Shown here: piece after piece, positions 28,121 to 36,555 of the stretch
Layout: each line of letters begins with the position of its first letter
Numbering within the stretch: the stretch's first letter is position 1
Origin: Paenibacillus sp. UNC499MF
GTDB taxonomy: Bacteria > Bacillota > Bacilli > Paenibacillales > NBRC-103111
Assembly (NCBI RefSeq): GCF_900107975.1
Contig: NZ_FNVF01000009.1
Span: 62,001-126,000, forward strand
DNA length: 64,000 nucleotides
Reading direction: 5' to 3'
Program-made: the position numbers and the translations under genes
Notes under the pieces: model-generated
The model's input: the letters and a program-made list of their open reading frames with translations, nothing else
The model's database searches: none
What the model was told of the DNA's origin: nothing

Positions 28121-29138
28121 ATGCCTGGTCTGGGATTTAGACGATACGTTGTGGCAGGGGACGCTTAAAGAAGATGAAACGGGCATTGAACTCCTGCCGG
28201 GGATAAAAAACGTACTCGATACGTTGGACCGGCGCGGTATTGTTCAGAGCATAGCCAGCCGCAACAACTGGGAACAGGTAAAAAGCAAGCTGGAGGAGCT
28301 CGGCGTCGGTCACTATTTCCTGTATCCGCAGTGCCATTTCGACTCAAAAGCGCTCAGCATGGAACGGATAGCAAAGGAACTGAATATCGGGCTGGATTCG
28401 CTGGCTCTGATCGACAACGATCCGTTCGAACGGTTTGAAATTAACTATTATGTGCCGCAAATACGCACTTATGATGCCCGTCAATACCGGGATTTGCCTG
28501 AGTACCCCGAATTTCAGAATAGCCATGCGACCGAGGAATCGGTGAACCGGCGTCAATATATGCAGGCGCGATCCAGGCGGGAAGAAGCCAGTAAAGAGTA
28601 CAAGGGAAGCCGCGAGCAATTTTTAAAGGAATGCGGTATGAAACTGGGGATCCGTTTAGCACAGGAGGAAGATTACCCCCGGGTTGTCGAATTGTCCCAT
28701 CGTACGAATCAGATGAACAGTTTGCTGGAAAGAATCGACATGCCGTTCGTAGATTCCTATTGCAAGCAGGACGGCCGCTATTTGTATGTGGCCAAGCTTG
28801 AGGATCGGTTCGGCGCGCACGGGCTTATCGGAACCTGTTTTGTGAATACCGCCGGCGCAGAGATCAATCTGGATCTCTTTTGCATCTCATGTCGGATTGA
28901 AGGCCGTGGCATCGCTTCGGCATTTTTGTATACGGTTCTTGAACGGCTCGGACAACAGCACCCTATGGCGGAAACGGTACGGTGCCGATTGGTGCGCAAA
29001 GAGCGAAATTTACCGGCCAGACTGTTGTTGGAAATGCTCGGCTTCAAGAAAACCGCTGCGGATGACATGGAATCCACCTACATCCTGCAGCTGCCGATTC
29101 CGCACAAAGTATTTACTTGGCTCGAGATTGGAGAATGA
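28104..29138 (+). CDS. Stand-alone FkbH-like HAD-IIIC glyceryl-transferring enzyme
   Basis: The protein has 344 residues, the short FkbH form without the N-terminal extension. HAD motif I is DLDDT (residues 11-15), followed by LW as in FkbH proteins. Further on are the ELSHRTNQM segment (near 200), KLEDRFGAHGLIG, and ISCRIEGRG with the Cys that in characterised FkbH proteins is thought to carry glyceryl. Family role: dephosphorylating capture of 1,3-bisphosphoglycerate and transfer of D-glyceryl to an ACP, as in tetronate and alkoxymalonyl-ACP pathways. It overlaps the GNAT stop and is followed after three bases by a free ACP, its natural partner. The dehydrogenases needed to go on to hydroxy- or methoxymalonyl-ACP are not in the window, so glyceryl-ACP is the likelier output. 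A second FkbH is fused in the upstream PKS gene. Confidence 0.9.
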   Translation: MHPMIKCLVWDLDDTLWQGTLKEDETGIELLPGIKNVLDTLDRRGIVQSIASRNNWEQVKSKLEELGVGHYFLYPQCHFDSKALSMERIAKELNIGLDSLALIDNDPFERFEINYYVPQIRTYDARQYRDLPEYPEFQNSHATEESVNRRQYMQARSRREEASKEYKGSREQFLKECGMKLGIRLAQEEDYPRVVELSHRTNQMNSLLERIDMPFVDSYCKQDGRYLYVAKLEDRFGAHGLIGTCFVNTAGAEINLDLFCISCRIEGRGIASAFLYTVLERLGQQHPMAETVRCRLVRKERNLPARLLLEMLGFKKTAADDMESTYILQLPIPHKVFTWLEIGE

Positions 29139-29141
29139 ACG

Positions 29142-29396
29142 ATGAACCGTGATGCGATCGAACAAGAGATTACGGATATAATCAAGAATATGTTTCACTT
29201 GCCGTTTGTTGATAACGATACGGTCTTAATCGGCACGGCCGGAGTGTTGGATTCTATGACGTTAATCAGACTGCTTGCGGAATTAGAGAAGCGGTTTGAC
29301 TTTACCGTAGACGAGGATGATTTGACTCTGGATTCCATCAGCAGCGTAAAACACTTGACGGAATGGGTGGTTAAGAGCAAACGGGAGAACTCCTGA
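29142..29396 (+). CDS. Free acyl carrier protein, FkbH partner
   Basis: This 84-residue carrier protein has LDSMTL at about 36-41; the Ser is the phosphopantetheine site. Its acidic four-helix composition and length fit discrete ACPs that accept glyceryl from FkbH. It starts three bases after the FkbH stop and is the last gene before a terminator. It does not resemble the multi-domain carriers (GGxSLKA or GAxSLDM) in the PKS genes, so it is probably recognised separately. Confidence 0.92.
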   Translation: MNRDAIEQEITDIIKNMFHLPFVDNDTVLIGTAGVLDSMTLIRLLAELEKRFDFTVDEDDLTLDSISSVKHLTEWVVKSKRENS

Positions 29397-29427
29397 ATTG
29401 CAGCAGGCAGCAGAAGACATAGACTTT

Positions 29428-29475
29428 AAATACCATGATTAAGCGGGGCTTATTCCTGCTTTGTTATGGTATTTT
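29428..29475 (+). terminator. Rho-independent terminator after the BpsA-GNAT-FkbH-ACP operon
   Basis: A two-part stem, AAATACCAT with ATGGTATTT outside and AAGCGGG with CCTGCTT inside, is followed by a run of T. It lies about 30 bases past the ACP stop and ends that operon. Confidence 0.88.
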
Positions 29476-29756
29476 TTATTTGTGCGAACAGACGGGTGAG
29501 TAATTATGTATGGATCATTTTATATCACTGTCAATATTCAGAACAGTTTATTATACACAATATTTACCTATTTTCCTTATTATTTACATGTTATACTTCT
29601 GTTATATCTCATACACCTTGCAGGATCTTGCGCAATCTTGTATGCGGTATAAGAGGAAGGAACCCAGGTTTCGTTCTCACCTTACTTATGGCAGTCATAA
29701 CAGAACCGATTCACGTTGTACAAAGAAAAACTTTGAACTACGGGAGGAATGTACGA
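29476..29756. other. AT-rich leader upstream of the dimethylformamidase-like gene
   Basis: This 281-base stretch is clearly more AT-rich than its neighbours. An open frame runs through it into the following gene, but the translation is Cys/Tyr/Ile-rich and unlike protein-coding neighbours, so it is read as leader. The gene's ribosome site GGGAGGAAT lies at its end. Possible promoter elements near 29620-29660 are too weak to call. Confidence 0.5.
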
Positions 29757-32012
29757 ATGTCTAAAGCAGATGTGAAAACGAATGTGACCGATCCGCAGGC
29801 CCCAAATCCCGTGAAAATTATCGGGTATGCGAATGAATTCAGCGTCCAGCCCGGGCAAGATCTGCACTTTATGATTGATACCGGAAGCTCGGTATATGCG
29901 GCTAGTGTTGTGCGCTTAAGCGAAGGGATGCCTGATCCGGACAACTCCGTTTTGCTGCCGACGGAACCGGTGACGGCCGATTGCGCGGGGGAATATCCCG
30001 GGCGGCGGCAGATAACGGCTCCAGGTTCCTACGCCGAGCTTCCCCTGCCGGAGAATTGGATGCAGAGCGGCGAATTCTCGGCACAGCTGTGGATTTACCC
30101 GACGGTCCCCGTCTATGACTATATCCAGACCGTCTGGTCCGCACGCTCTGCGGATGGCGCATCCGGCGCTGTCCTGGCAGTAGAAACCGACGGACGTCTT
30201 GCATTATCCCTAACCGGCGGCTGCGGGCAGTCCGTTACAGTCCGCACCGATATCCCGCTTAAGAAAAATAGATGGTATTCCGTAGTCCTCCAGTATGCGG
30301 CAAGCACACAGGAAGCCAAGCTTTGTGTCACCGGCGGGGACGGGTGGAGAGCTGATGACGGCCTGCAAGTTCATACCGCTGCTGCAAATTTGGATTACAG
30401 CAGTTTCGCCGCAGCACGCGTCCTGCTCGCTGCGGATTCCGACCCTGCGGCTCCCGGAGGCACCGTTCATCATTACAACGGTAAAATCGGGAATCCCCGG
30501 TTTTGGGGACAGCTTCTGACCGAAGAGTTGATAACGGACGTGCTGCTTGGCACAAACGGAATTGGCGCTGCTCCCTTGGCGGATTACGATTTCAGCGCCG
30601 ATATTTCATCTGCCAGCCTTAAGGACCTGTCGGCAGGCGGCTATCACGGCACTCTGCACCAGGGAGGCACAAGGGCGGTAACCAGTCATAACTGGACCGG
30701 GGAACAGCTCGATTACCGGCAAGCGCCCGAACAATATGCGGCTGTTCATTTCCATGATAACGATCTGGTCGATGCCGGATGGGAGATTGATATTTCCTGG
30801 AAAATCCCGGACGATCTGCCGAGTGGAATATACGCGCTCAAACTTGAAGCTGAAGGCAGCGTAGACTTTGTTCCTTTCTTTGTGCGGCCTATTCAAGGAA
30901 CTGCAAATGCGCCCGTTCTGTTTCTAGCGCCGACCAACACTTACGTGGCTTACGGGAACGAACGGCTGTTTAAATTTGCCAAAGACTATCTGGGGGAGGA
31001 CTACGTCCTTCCTTCCCAAGACGTTTATTTGGATGAACATCCGGAGCTGGGAAACTCCATCTACGACCTGCATAACGATGGCAGCGGCGTGCAGTTCTCC
31101 TCTCGTCTGCGGCCGCTTCTGAATATCCGGCCTCACTACCGTAACTGGCGGGCCGTACGCCATTTCTCCGCCGATTTGTACATTACAGGGTGGCTGGAGA
31201 AACGGGGTCAGAGCTATGACGTTGCTACGGACGAGGATTTGCACCATGAGGGTGTTAATCTATTGAGCCCTTACAAGGTGCTGATTACCGGAAGCCATCC
31301 CGAATACTGGACAAGACCGATGATGAAGGCTCTGGAGCAATATTTAGCGAGCGGCGGGCGGGTCATGTATTTAGGCGGCAACGGGTTTTATTGGGTAACG
31401 AGCCTCGATCCGGACCGGCCGTCCCTATTGGAAGTAAGGCGCGGCAACTCCGGTTCACGCGCTTCGGACTCTCCTCCGGGCGAAATGTTCCACAGCACGA
31501 CGGGAGAGTCCGGCGGACTATGGCGTCACCATGGTTATGTGCCCCAGCGCGTTGTCGGGGTAGGTACCAGCGCTTTGGGGGGCGGATCCGCTACCGGCTA
31601 CCGGCGGTTAGATGACAGCTTCAAACCGGAAGCCGCATTTATTTTTGGCGGAATCGGCGATAACGAGATCATTGGTGATTTCGGACATGCAGCCGGAGGA
31701 GCCGCCGGCGATGAAATCGACCGTTACGATTTGAGTCTGGGAACACCTCCGCACACGCTGCGTCTGGCGACATCGACTGGTCATGACGATAACTACCAAT
31801 TCGTGCATGAAGACCTGCTTCACACTGCGCCGGGTCAGGGAGGCACCGCAAACCCGCTCGTACGGGCGGATATGACTTATTTTGATATTCATGGCGGAGG
31901 CGCCGTGTTCTCTGTCGGTTCGATTAACTGGGCCGGCAGCCTGGGCTGGAACAATTACAACAACAACGTAGTCCGAATCAGCGACAACGTGCTGAACAAT
32001 CTGCTGCTGTAA
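29757..32012 (+). CDS. N,N-dimethylformamidase large-subunit-like hydrolase with LamG-like insert
   Basis: The protein has 751 residues from the ATG at 29757, preceded by GGGAGGAAT; an earlier in-frame ATG at 29466 reads through atypical sequence. Residues about 10-70 form an N-terminal beta domain, and about 85-240 a LamG/concanavalin-like jelly roll (WIYP, RWYSVVLQY). From about 400 to the end it matches the C-terminal domain of dimethylformamidase: LFLAPTNTYVAYGNE, HPEYWTRPMMKALEQYL, GGNGFYW and the final SINWAGSLGWN. Dimethylformamidase uses an iron ion bound by two Tyr and a Glu; Tyr residues in HPEYW and NGFYW are candidates, not proven. No signal peptide is seen, and no small-subunit gene is adjacent. 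It stands alone between two terminators. It could hydrolyse an amide of the neighbouring product, or have nothing to do with it. Confidence 0.82.
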   Translation: MSKADVKTNVTDPQAPNPVKIIGYANEFSVQPGQDLHFMIDTGSSVYAASVVRLSEGMPDPDNSVLLPTEPVTADCAGEYPGRRQITAPGSYAELPLPENWMQSGEFSAQLWIYPTVPVYDYIQTVWSARSADGASGAVLAVETDGRLALSLTGGCGQSVTVRTDIPLKKNRWYSVVLQYAASTQEAKLCVTGGDGWRADDGLQVHTAAANLDYSSFAAARVLLAADSDPAAPGGTVHHYNGKIGNPRFWGQLLTEELITDVLLGTNGIGAAPLADYDFSADISSASLKDLSAGGYHGTLHQGGTRAVTSHNWTGEQLDYRQAPEQYAAVHFHDNDLVDAGWEIDISWKIPDDLPSGIYALKLEAEGSVDFVPFFVRPIQGTANAPVLFLAPTNTYVAYGNERLFKFAKDYLGEDYVLPSQDVYLDEHPELGNSIYDLHNDGSGVQFSSRLRPLLNIRPHYRNWRAVRHFSADLYITGWLEKRGQSYDVATDEDLHHEGVNLLSPYKVLITGSHPEYWTRPMMKALEQYLASGGRVMYLGGNGFYWVTSLDPDRPSLLEVRRGNSGSRASDSPPGEMFHSTTGESGGLWRHHGYVPQRVVGVGTSALGGGSATGYRRLDDSFKPEAAFIFGGIGDNEIIGDFGHAAGGAAGDEIDRYDLSLGTPPHTLRLATSTGHDDNYQFVHEDLLHTAPGQGGTANPLVRADMTYFDIHGGGAVFSVGSINWAGSLGWNNYNNNVVRISDNVLNNLLL

Positions 32013-32040
32013 TTTAAAAGTGAAACGAACATCAATAAAG

Positions 32041-32066
32041 CCGAGGGAAAAGCTCCCTCGGTTTTA
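32041..32066 (+). terminator. Rho-independent terminator
   Basis: The 8-bp stem CCGAGGGA (32041-32048) / TCCCTCGG (32054-32061) with a 5-base loop is followed by TTTT. It ends the dimethylformamidase-like gene. Confidence 0.92.
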
Positions 32067-32259
32067 AGTTTATTTGCAGACAGGCAGCACGACAACGAGA
32101 TTGCAGTAAACAGGGGGAGATTAACCGGATTGCGCTGCGGTCTGAAAACAGATGCGAAGCTGGAAGCGATTAGGGGAGATGTACAGAAGCAGACTGTCCC
32201 ACTGCTAAAGCAGCATACGATAGCTCCTTGCGATGCAAGTAAAAAATTCCATTTTAGGA

Positions 32260-32288
32260 TTGAAAAGTCACCCGGAACGTTATATACT
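32260..32288 (+). promoter_or_regulatory. Sigma-A-type promoter for the nitroreductase
   Basis: A -35 box TTGAAA (32260-32265), a 17-base spacer and a -10 box TATACT (32283-32288) lie about 95 bases before the nitroreductase start, after a terminator and in an otherwise gene-free stretch. Confidence 0.65.
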
Positions 32289-32383
32289 GTAATCATATAT
32301 GTTTCAGTTAATTGTTCGTCCGTTTATTTAAGATATCCTGTGCCTGATAGGAGCGCAGTAATTATTGAGGAGGAGAGAGAGCT

Positions 32384-33046
32384 ATGTCCATTTTACAAAC
32401 ATCTTTAACGGTGGAGCAGCAGCAGTTTTTCAATGTTATTAAGGATCGCCGGTCCGTCCGCAGCTATGATCCCGATGTCAAGATTTCGCAGGAGGAAATG
32501 AACGAAATCTTGCAGCAAACGACCCTGGCTCCTTCAGCAGCCAATTTGCAGCCGTGGAGGTTCCTCGTGATCGATTCGCCGGAGCTGAAGCAAAAGCTGC
32601 TTCCGATCGCGAATAATCAGCAGCAAGTGATCGAGGCTTCGGCCGTCATTGCGGTATTAGGAGATATGGAGAGCTACAAACTGGCCGAAAAAATTTACGG
32701 AATGACGGCTGATGCGGGTTATATGCCTGCAGAGACGGCTAAATCGTTCGTGGAGCGCTATGAAGAGATGTTCAAAAGCATGCCTGCGGAAAGAATTCGC
32801 CGGATTGTTTCTATTGACGGTGGCTTGGTATCCATGCAGCTCATGCTCGTAGCCAAAGCCAAAGGGTACGATACGGTCCCGATGGCCGGCTATGACGAAG
32901 CCAAATTCATGGAAGCCTTCCATATTTCAGAGCGGTACGCTCCTGTTATGCTTATCGCCATAGGCAAGGCGACGAAGTCGGGACATCCGACGGTAAGATT
33001 GCCGATTGAGGATGTCACTTTCTACAACGAAATGCCCCAGGCATAA
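32384..33046 (+). CDS. Nitroreductase-family flavoprotein
   Basis: The protein has 220 residues. It opens with the family signature IKDRRSVRSYDPDVKI near 20-35, in which Arg residues bind FMN phosphate, followed by LAPSAANLQPWRF (about 48-60), and ends with LIAIGKATKSGHPTVRLP. This family uses FMN and NAD(P)H to reduce nitro groups, quinones or activated double bonds. The ATG follows a GAGGAGGAGAG ribosome site. It is monocistronic, with its own promoter and terminator. The natural substrate cannot be inferred; a tailoring role is possible only by proximity. Confidence 0.9.
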   Translation: MSILQTSLTVEQQQFFNVIKDRRSVRSYDPDVKISQEEMNEILQQTTLAPSAANLQPWRFLVIDSPELKQKLLPIANNQQQVIEASAVIAVLGDMESYKLAEKIYGMTADAGYMPAETAKSFVERYEEMFKSMPAERIRRIVSIDGGLVSMQLMLVAKAKGYDTVPMAGYDEAKFMEAFHISERYAPVMLIAIGKATKSGHPTVRLPIEDVTFYNEMPQA

Positions 33047-33062
33047 ATATTCCACAACGAAA

Positions 33063-33100
33063 AGACGCCAGAGGATTCAACGGAATCCCGGCGTCTATTT
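33063..33100 (+). terminator. Rho-independent terminator, probably bidirectional
   Basis: Outer arms AGACGCC (33063-33069) and GGCGTCT (33090-33096) enclose an inner GGATT/AATCC stem, and T-rich sequence follows on both strands. It ends the nitroreductase gene and may also stop reads from the convergent esterase-family gene. Nothing else was recognised between 33101 and 33305. Confidence 0.8.
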
Positions 33101-33305
33101 GTTTAGCCGGCGATAGAGAGCGCACTATATGTCTATGTAGAAAACGTTCGGATTGCGACGATGCCGGTTCCTACGACGCGAGTGATACGCTGCAGCTCTG
33201 ATATTACGGGGCCTCGCCGATGCCGAATTGGTCCGAGCACGAACGGTCACTACCCGATTTCAATATAAGCATTCATTCAAACGTCCAAACGATTTCTTTT
33301 GACCG

Positions 33306-34610
33306 TTATACTTCTTCCGCAACCGGCTGAAGGGCAGGCAGGGGCTGGAGAGCCGTGGTCCGGTCGAGATGAACAAACGCGTCATACCGGTCCTTCATGC
33401 TGGAAGGCACATAATTTCCGAATCGCTCCCGATTCGGATCGTAAACCACTCCGATGGCGCGGTGGCCGATGGCCGTCTGGAGCACGGAGGATGCCTCGGA
33501 GAGCAGGACCATGCCGTCCCGTCCGCGTCCGGCCCGGTGCATATATTCTTCCCAGCTTCCCGGTTGTCCGGGCGGTACGGTCATTTTCTCCACTGGTGCT
33601 CCCCAGGAGCTTCCGGCCAGCACCTCGCCCTGATAGGTACCGAAGCCGACGGCGAACACCCGGTGTTCCGGATCTTCCCGCAGGAGCTGCCCGACGTTGA
33701 CCATGCCCTCCTGCGCCATATCCGTTGCCCGCGCATCCCCGATATGCGTGTTATGCTCCCAGACGATGGCTTTGGCGGAGGACCCGTAATAGGCCATAAT
33801 TCGCTTCAGCGAATCAACCATATGCCGGTCCCGCACATTCCAGGACTGCGGTCCGCCCCGGACCATCGTCCGATAATAGGCCTCCGAGCTGGAAGTGACC
33901 AGCATGTTTACTTCCGCATTCAATTCTTCCTCGTTGTCCGGATGTGCCATGCGCCGGCTCTGCATCTGCTTCAGCAGCTCAATCACTTCATCCTCGCAGC
34001 TCTCCGAGAGCAAGCCCGCCGCAATGCCATACGTCTGATGGTCCCTGCCGTAGGGATCGAAGCAGGCGTAGGTCCGGCGGGCCTGTTCCAGCTGGGGAGA
34101 CTCTGTCTTTTCCAGATAGCCGATAATGGCCTCCATCGATTCCCACAGCGAATACATGTCTATGCCGTAAAAACCGACCTTCTGCCGCCCGCTGCCGCCT
34201 CCGTGAATTGCCGCATTATGCGCTTTGATCCACTCCGCGAAATCCCGAATATCCGTATTTGCCCACATCCAAGCCGGCCACCGGGTAAAATCGCCAAGCG
34301 CCCCGGCCGCCGAGGAATCGGCTCCTGCCATTCCTTTGACATACCGGTTCAACCGGTAAGCCGCGGGCCAGTCTCCTTCGACACCGATAATGTTGAAACC
34401 CTTGCTTATAATCAGCCTCTTCGAAAGCTCGGCCCGCACCCGGTAAAAATCAGATGTTCCATGGCTCGCCTCGCCGAGCAGCACAATATCCGCGTCTCCA
34501 ATGGCTTCTACCATCCGGTCCAGGTTATCCGTTTTGTCCAAAGGGATAAATAAGGCATTCAGCTCTTTCAAATAGGCATTTTGCCCGGTCGGTCGATCGT
34601 TGGGATTCAT
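33306..34610 (-). CDS. Erythromycin esterase-family protein
   Basis: The protein has 434 residues. The family's catalytic signature is present as LLGEASHGTSDFY with Glu47 and His50, and a second conserved His occurs in WEHNTHIGDAR in the C-terminal half. Members hydrolyse macrolide lactones or act on other esters; many environmental homologues have no known macrolide activity. The ATG follows TAGGAGGAAA on the minus strand. It faces the nitroreductase gene convergently and is monocistronic. It could give macrolide resistance or act on lactones made nearby, which is inference. A 394-codon open frame on the opposite strand is a shadow. Confidence 0.9.
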   Translation of the reverse strand: MNPNDRPTGQNAYLKELNALFIPLDKTDNLDRMVEAIGDADIVLLGEASHGTSDFYRVRAELSKRLIISKGFNIIGVEGDWPAAYRLNRYVKGMAGADSSAAGALGDFTRWPAWMWANTDIRDFAEWIKAHNAAIHGGGSGRQKVGFYGIDMYSLWESMEAIIGYLEKTESPQLEQARRTYACFDPYGRDHQTYGIAAGLLSESCEDEVIELLKQMQSRRMAHPDNEEELNAEVNMLVTSSSEAYYRTMVRGGPQSWNVRDRHMVDSLKRIMAYYGSSAKAIVWEHNTHIGDARATDMAQEGMVNVGQLLREDPEHRVFAVGFGTYQGEVLAGSSWGAPVEKMTVPPGQPGSWEEYMHRAGRGRDGMVLLSEASSVLQTAIGHRAIGVVYDPNRERFGNYVPSSMKDRYDAFVHLDRTTALQPLPALQPVAEEV

Positions 34611-34780
34611 GAGGCAGTTTCCTCCTATTGTCGGTATGTGTGAATTATTTCCGATTTATCTAATCATTAACCGCAAACGGTTCGCGTATAGCGATGCGGC
34701 AATGACCTTTTCGCTGGCTAGCAAAACGGTAAAACTCATGGATTTGCGGACTCAGACTCGACAGCCGTTGAATGAACAAA

Positions 34781-34819
34781 AGGACATCCGCTCTGAAACT
34801 CAAAACGGATGTCCTTTTT
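34781..34819 (-). terminator. Bidirectional hairpin terminator downstream of the MFS exporter
   Basis: A perfect 10-bp inverted repeat (AGGACATCCG at 34781-34790, CGGATGTCCT at 34806-34815) is flanked by T-runs on both strands. It is placed to terminate the minus-strand exporter gene about 85 bases past its stop. The rest of 34611-34898 shows no other signal. Confidence 0.85.
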
Positions 34820-34898
34820 GTAATCTCCATTCGCGCTGACGGCGAGATAAAGCAAATTCTTCATCCGCCCCGCTGTATGGTCATGGCGGACACTTTTA

Positions 34899-36374
34899 CT
34901 ATCCTAATCGGCCGGTTCCGTTTCGCCCCGCCAGCTTTAATGCCAGCGGAAGGATGAGAACAGCGGCGGCGGCCAGCACATATAAGCAAATGTTAAACGC
35001 GTCGGAATACGCGGATACCGAGCCGTCATAGGCTTCAAGAGCGCTAAGCCAAACAGTGCCGATCAGAGCGATTCCGATCGTTGAGGCGATTTGTATGCTG
35101 GTTGTCATGACACCGGATGCGGAGCCTATGTCCGCGGTGCGGATTTTCGCCAAAACGATATTAGTCAGCGGCGCGGCGACGAAGCCTTGACCGATGCCGA
35201 GCACTGCCAGAGCCGGGAGCCATACGCCGATATCGGATGAAACCCCGGTCGTTCGGACCGCCCAGCTAAGCAGCAGGTAGCCTGCTGTCGTCAAGATGGA
35301 GCCGAGGGTCAGCACATGGGCTCCAAGCTTCGCGGCGACTCGGGAAGAGAACAGCGATGCGAGAAAATAACCCATTCCCATCAATCCGATTACAAGGCCT
35401 GCTTGCAGAGCCGAGAAATGAAGTCCAAGCTGAAGCATGTAGGCGGCGACAAGGAAGAAGGCCCCCTGCGACGACATCAACAGCAGCACGACGATAATAC
35501 CGAGCGCAAACACCTTATTTTTAAAGAGATCGACATTCATAAACGGGAGCCGGCCGCGGCGCAGCAGTCCCCGCTCGTACCAGGCGAACAAAACCAGCAT
35601 AGGCGCAGACAAGAGCAAACTGGCAATGAGGCCGGCGGGCCATCCTGTACGCTGTCCCTGCACGAGCGGATAGACGAGCATCAGCAGGCCGGCCGCGGCG
35701 AGTGCGGCTCCGATCCAATCCAGTCCGGCACGATCCTGTGAGCCTGATTCCGGAATAAACGGAATCAAGGCTAATATCAGAGCCCCGAGCAGGACGCTGA
35801 TCAGAAACACTGCTCTCCAATCCAGCTCCCACAGATTCATGCGAAGAAGCAGCCCGCCGATTATCTGCCCGGCCGTTGCGGCGATTCCCTGGGTCGCTCC
35901 ATACATGCCGAAGACCGCCCCTCGACGTTCCGGAGTATAATTGGCTTGAATGAGGGATAAAACCTGCGGCATAAACAGAGCGGCGCCGACGCCTTGCAGG
36001 ACGCGCGAAGCAATAAGCATTGTGACATGGGCAGATAAGCCGCATACCAGAGAAGCGACCGTGAATAAAGCCACTCCGATGAACAGCATCCTCCGGCGTC
36101 CAAACCGGTCACCCAGCCGGGCGCCGATAATAAGCAGTACGGCGAACGTAAGAGTATACCCGGTCAGCATGAATTGAACATCCGCGAAGCTGGCCCCGAG
36201 CCCTTTCTGAATCGAAGGCGTAGCTACGTTCACGATGAACACGTTCGACACTGCCATAAATACCGGCAAAAGCAGAGCGGGCAGCATCAGACGCGATCTG
36301 CGTCCGTCACCTTTGGAGACGGAAGCGCGAGTCCGGACCGCCTGGGCGGAAGCATCCGGAAGCATGTTGGACAT
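34899..36374 (-). CDS. DHA2-type (EmrB/QacA) MFS multidrug exporter
   Basis: The protein has 491 residues from the ATG at 36374, preceded by AAAGGGGAAA; in-frame starts further upstream would overlap the promoter. Hydrophobic segments throughout fit 14 transmembrane helices. MFS motif A is present as GARLGDRFGRRR near 75-86 and a GVGAALFMPQVLSLI segment follows, as in QacA/EmrB proton-drug antiporters of the cytoplasmic membrane. It is transcribed away from a TetR gene. Its promoter spacer is itself an operator palindrome, so repression by that TetR and induction by a drug-like ligand are likely. It may export one of the metabolites encoded nearby, or foreign drugs. Confidence 0.92.
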   Translation of the reverse strand: MSNMLPDASAQAVRTRASVSKGDGRRSRLMLPALLLPVFMAVSNVFIVNVATPSIQKGLGASFADVQFMLTGYTLTFAVLLIIGARLGDRFGRRRMLFIGVALFTVASLVCGLSAHVTMLIASRVLQGVGAALFMPQVLSLIQANYTPERRGAVFGMYGATQGIAATAGQIIGGLLLRMNLWELDWRAVFLISVLLGALILALIPFIPESGSQDRAGLDWIGAALAAAGLLMLVYPLVQGQRTGWPAGLIASLLLSAPMLVLFAWYERGLLRRGRLPFMNVDLFKNKVFALGIIVVLLLMSSQGAFFLVAAYMLQLGLHFSALQAGLVIGLMGMGYFLASLFSSRVAAKLGAHVLTLGSILTTAGYLLLSWAVRTTGVSSDIGVWLPALAVLGIGQGFVAAPLTNIVLAKIRTADIGSASGVMTTSIQIASTIGIALIGTVWLSALEAYDGSVSAYSDAFNICLYVLAAAAVLILPLALKLAGRNGTGRLG

Positions 36375-36406
36375 AGAGAATTTCCCCTTTCGCACTACTC
36401 GCTCAA

Positions 36407-36436
36407 TTGACAGGAGGCGAGAGGCTTTCATATAAT
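36407..36436 (+). promoter_or_regulatory. Promoter of the tetR gene
   Basis: The -35 box is TTGACA (36407-36412) and the -10 box TATAAT (36431-36436), both consensus, with an 18-base spacer. The expected start point near 36443 falls in the first operator palindrome, which implies autorepression. Confidence 0.85.
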
Positions 36437-36440
36437 GGAG

Positions 36441-36456
36441 GAGACAGGTCTGTCTC
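36441..36456. promoter_or_regulatory. TetR operator 1
   Basis: The inverted repeat GAGACAG-GT-CTGTCTC covers the tetR transcription start and lies just downstream of the exporter's -10 box. Its core matches operator 2; the centres are 33 bases apart, close to three helical turns. Confidence 0.85.
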
Positions 36457-36467
36457 TTTATGGCGAA

Positions 36468-36496
36468 ATGATACAGACAGATCTGTCTCATGTCAA
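36468..36496 (-). promoter_or_regulatory. Promoter of the MFS exporter
   Basis: On the minus strand, a -35 box TTGACA (plus-strand 36491-36496) and a -10 box TATCAT (36468-36473) are separated by 17 bases. The spacer consists almost entirely of the second operator palindrome, a classic steric-repression layout. Confidence 0.85.
36475..36488. promoter_or_regulatory. TetR operator 2
   Basis: The perfect palindrome AGACAGATCTGTCT lies inside the -35/-10 spacer of the exporter promoter and shares ACAG/CTGT arms with operator 1. Confidence 0.85.
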
Positions 36497-36555
36497 TACA
36501 CTTTTTTCCCTTTTTTTGCTAACCTTTTGCAAACCAATAGAGACGGGGGACGAAA

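Noticed and set aside
29466-29756. 97-residue N-terminal extension of the dimethylformamidase-like protein
   Set aside because: The translation is Cys/Tyr-rich and unlike the enzyme; GGGAGGAAT before 29757 marks the start, and the extension lies partly within a terminator.
33369-34553. 394-codon open frame on the plus strand
   Set aside because: It lies antisense to the erythromycin-esterase-family gene, which has catalytic motifs and a ribosome site. The plus-strand frame has neither.
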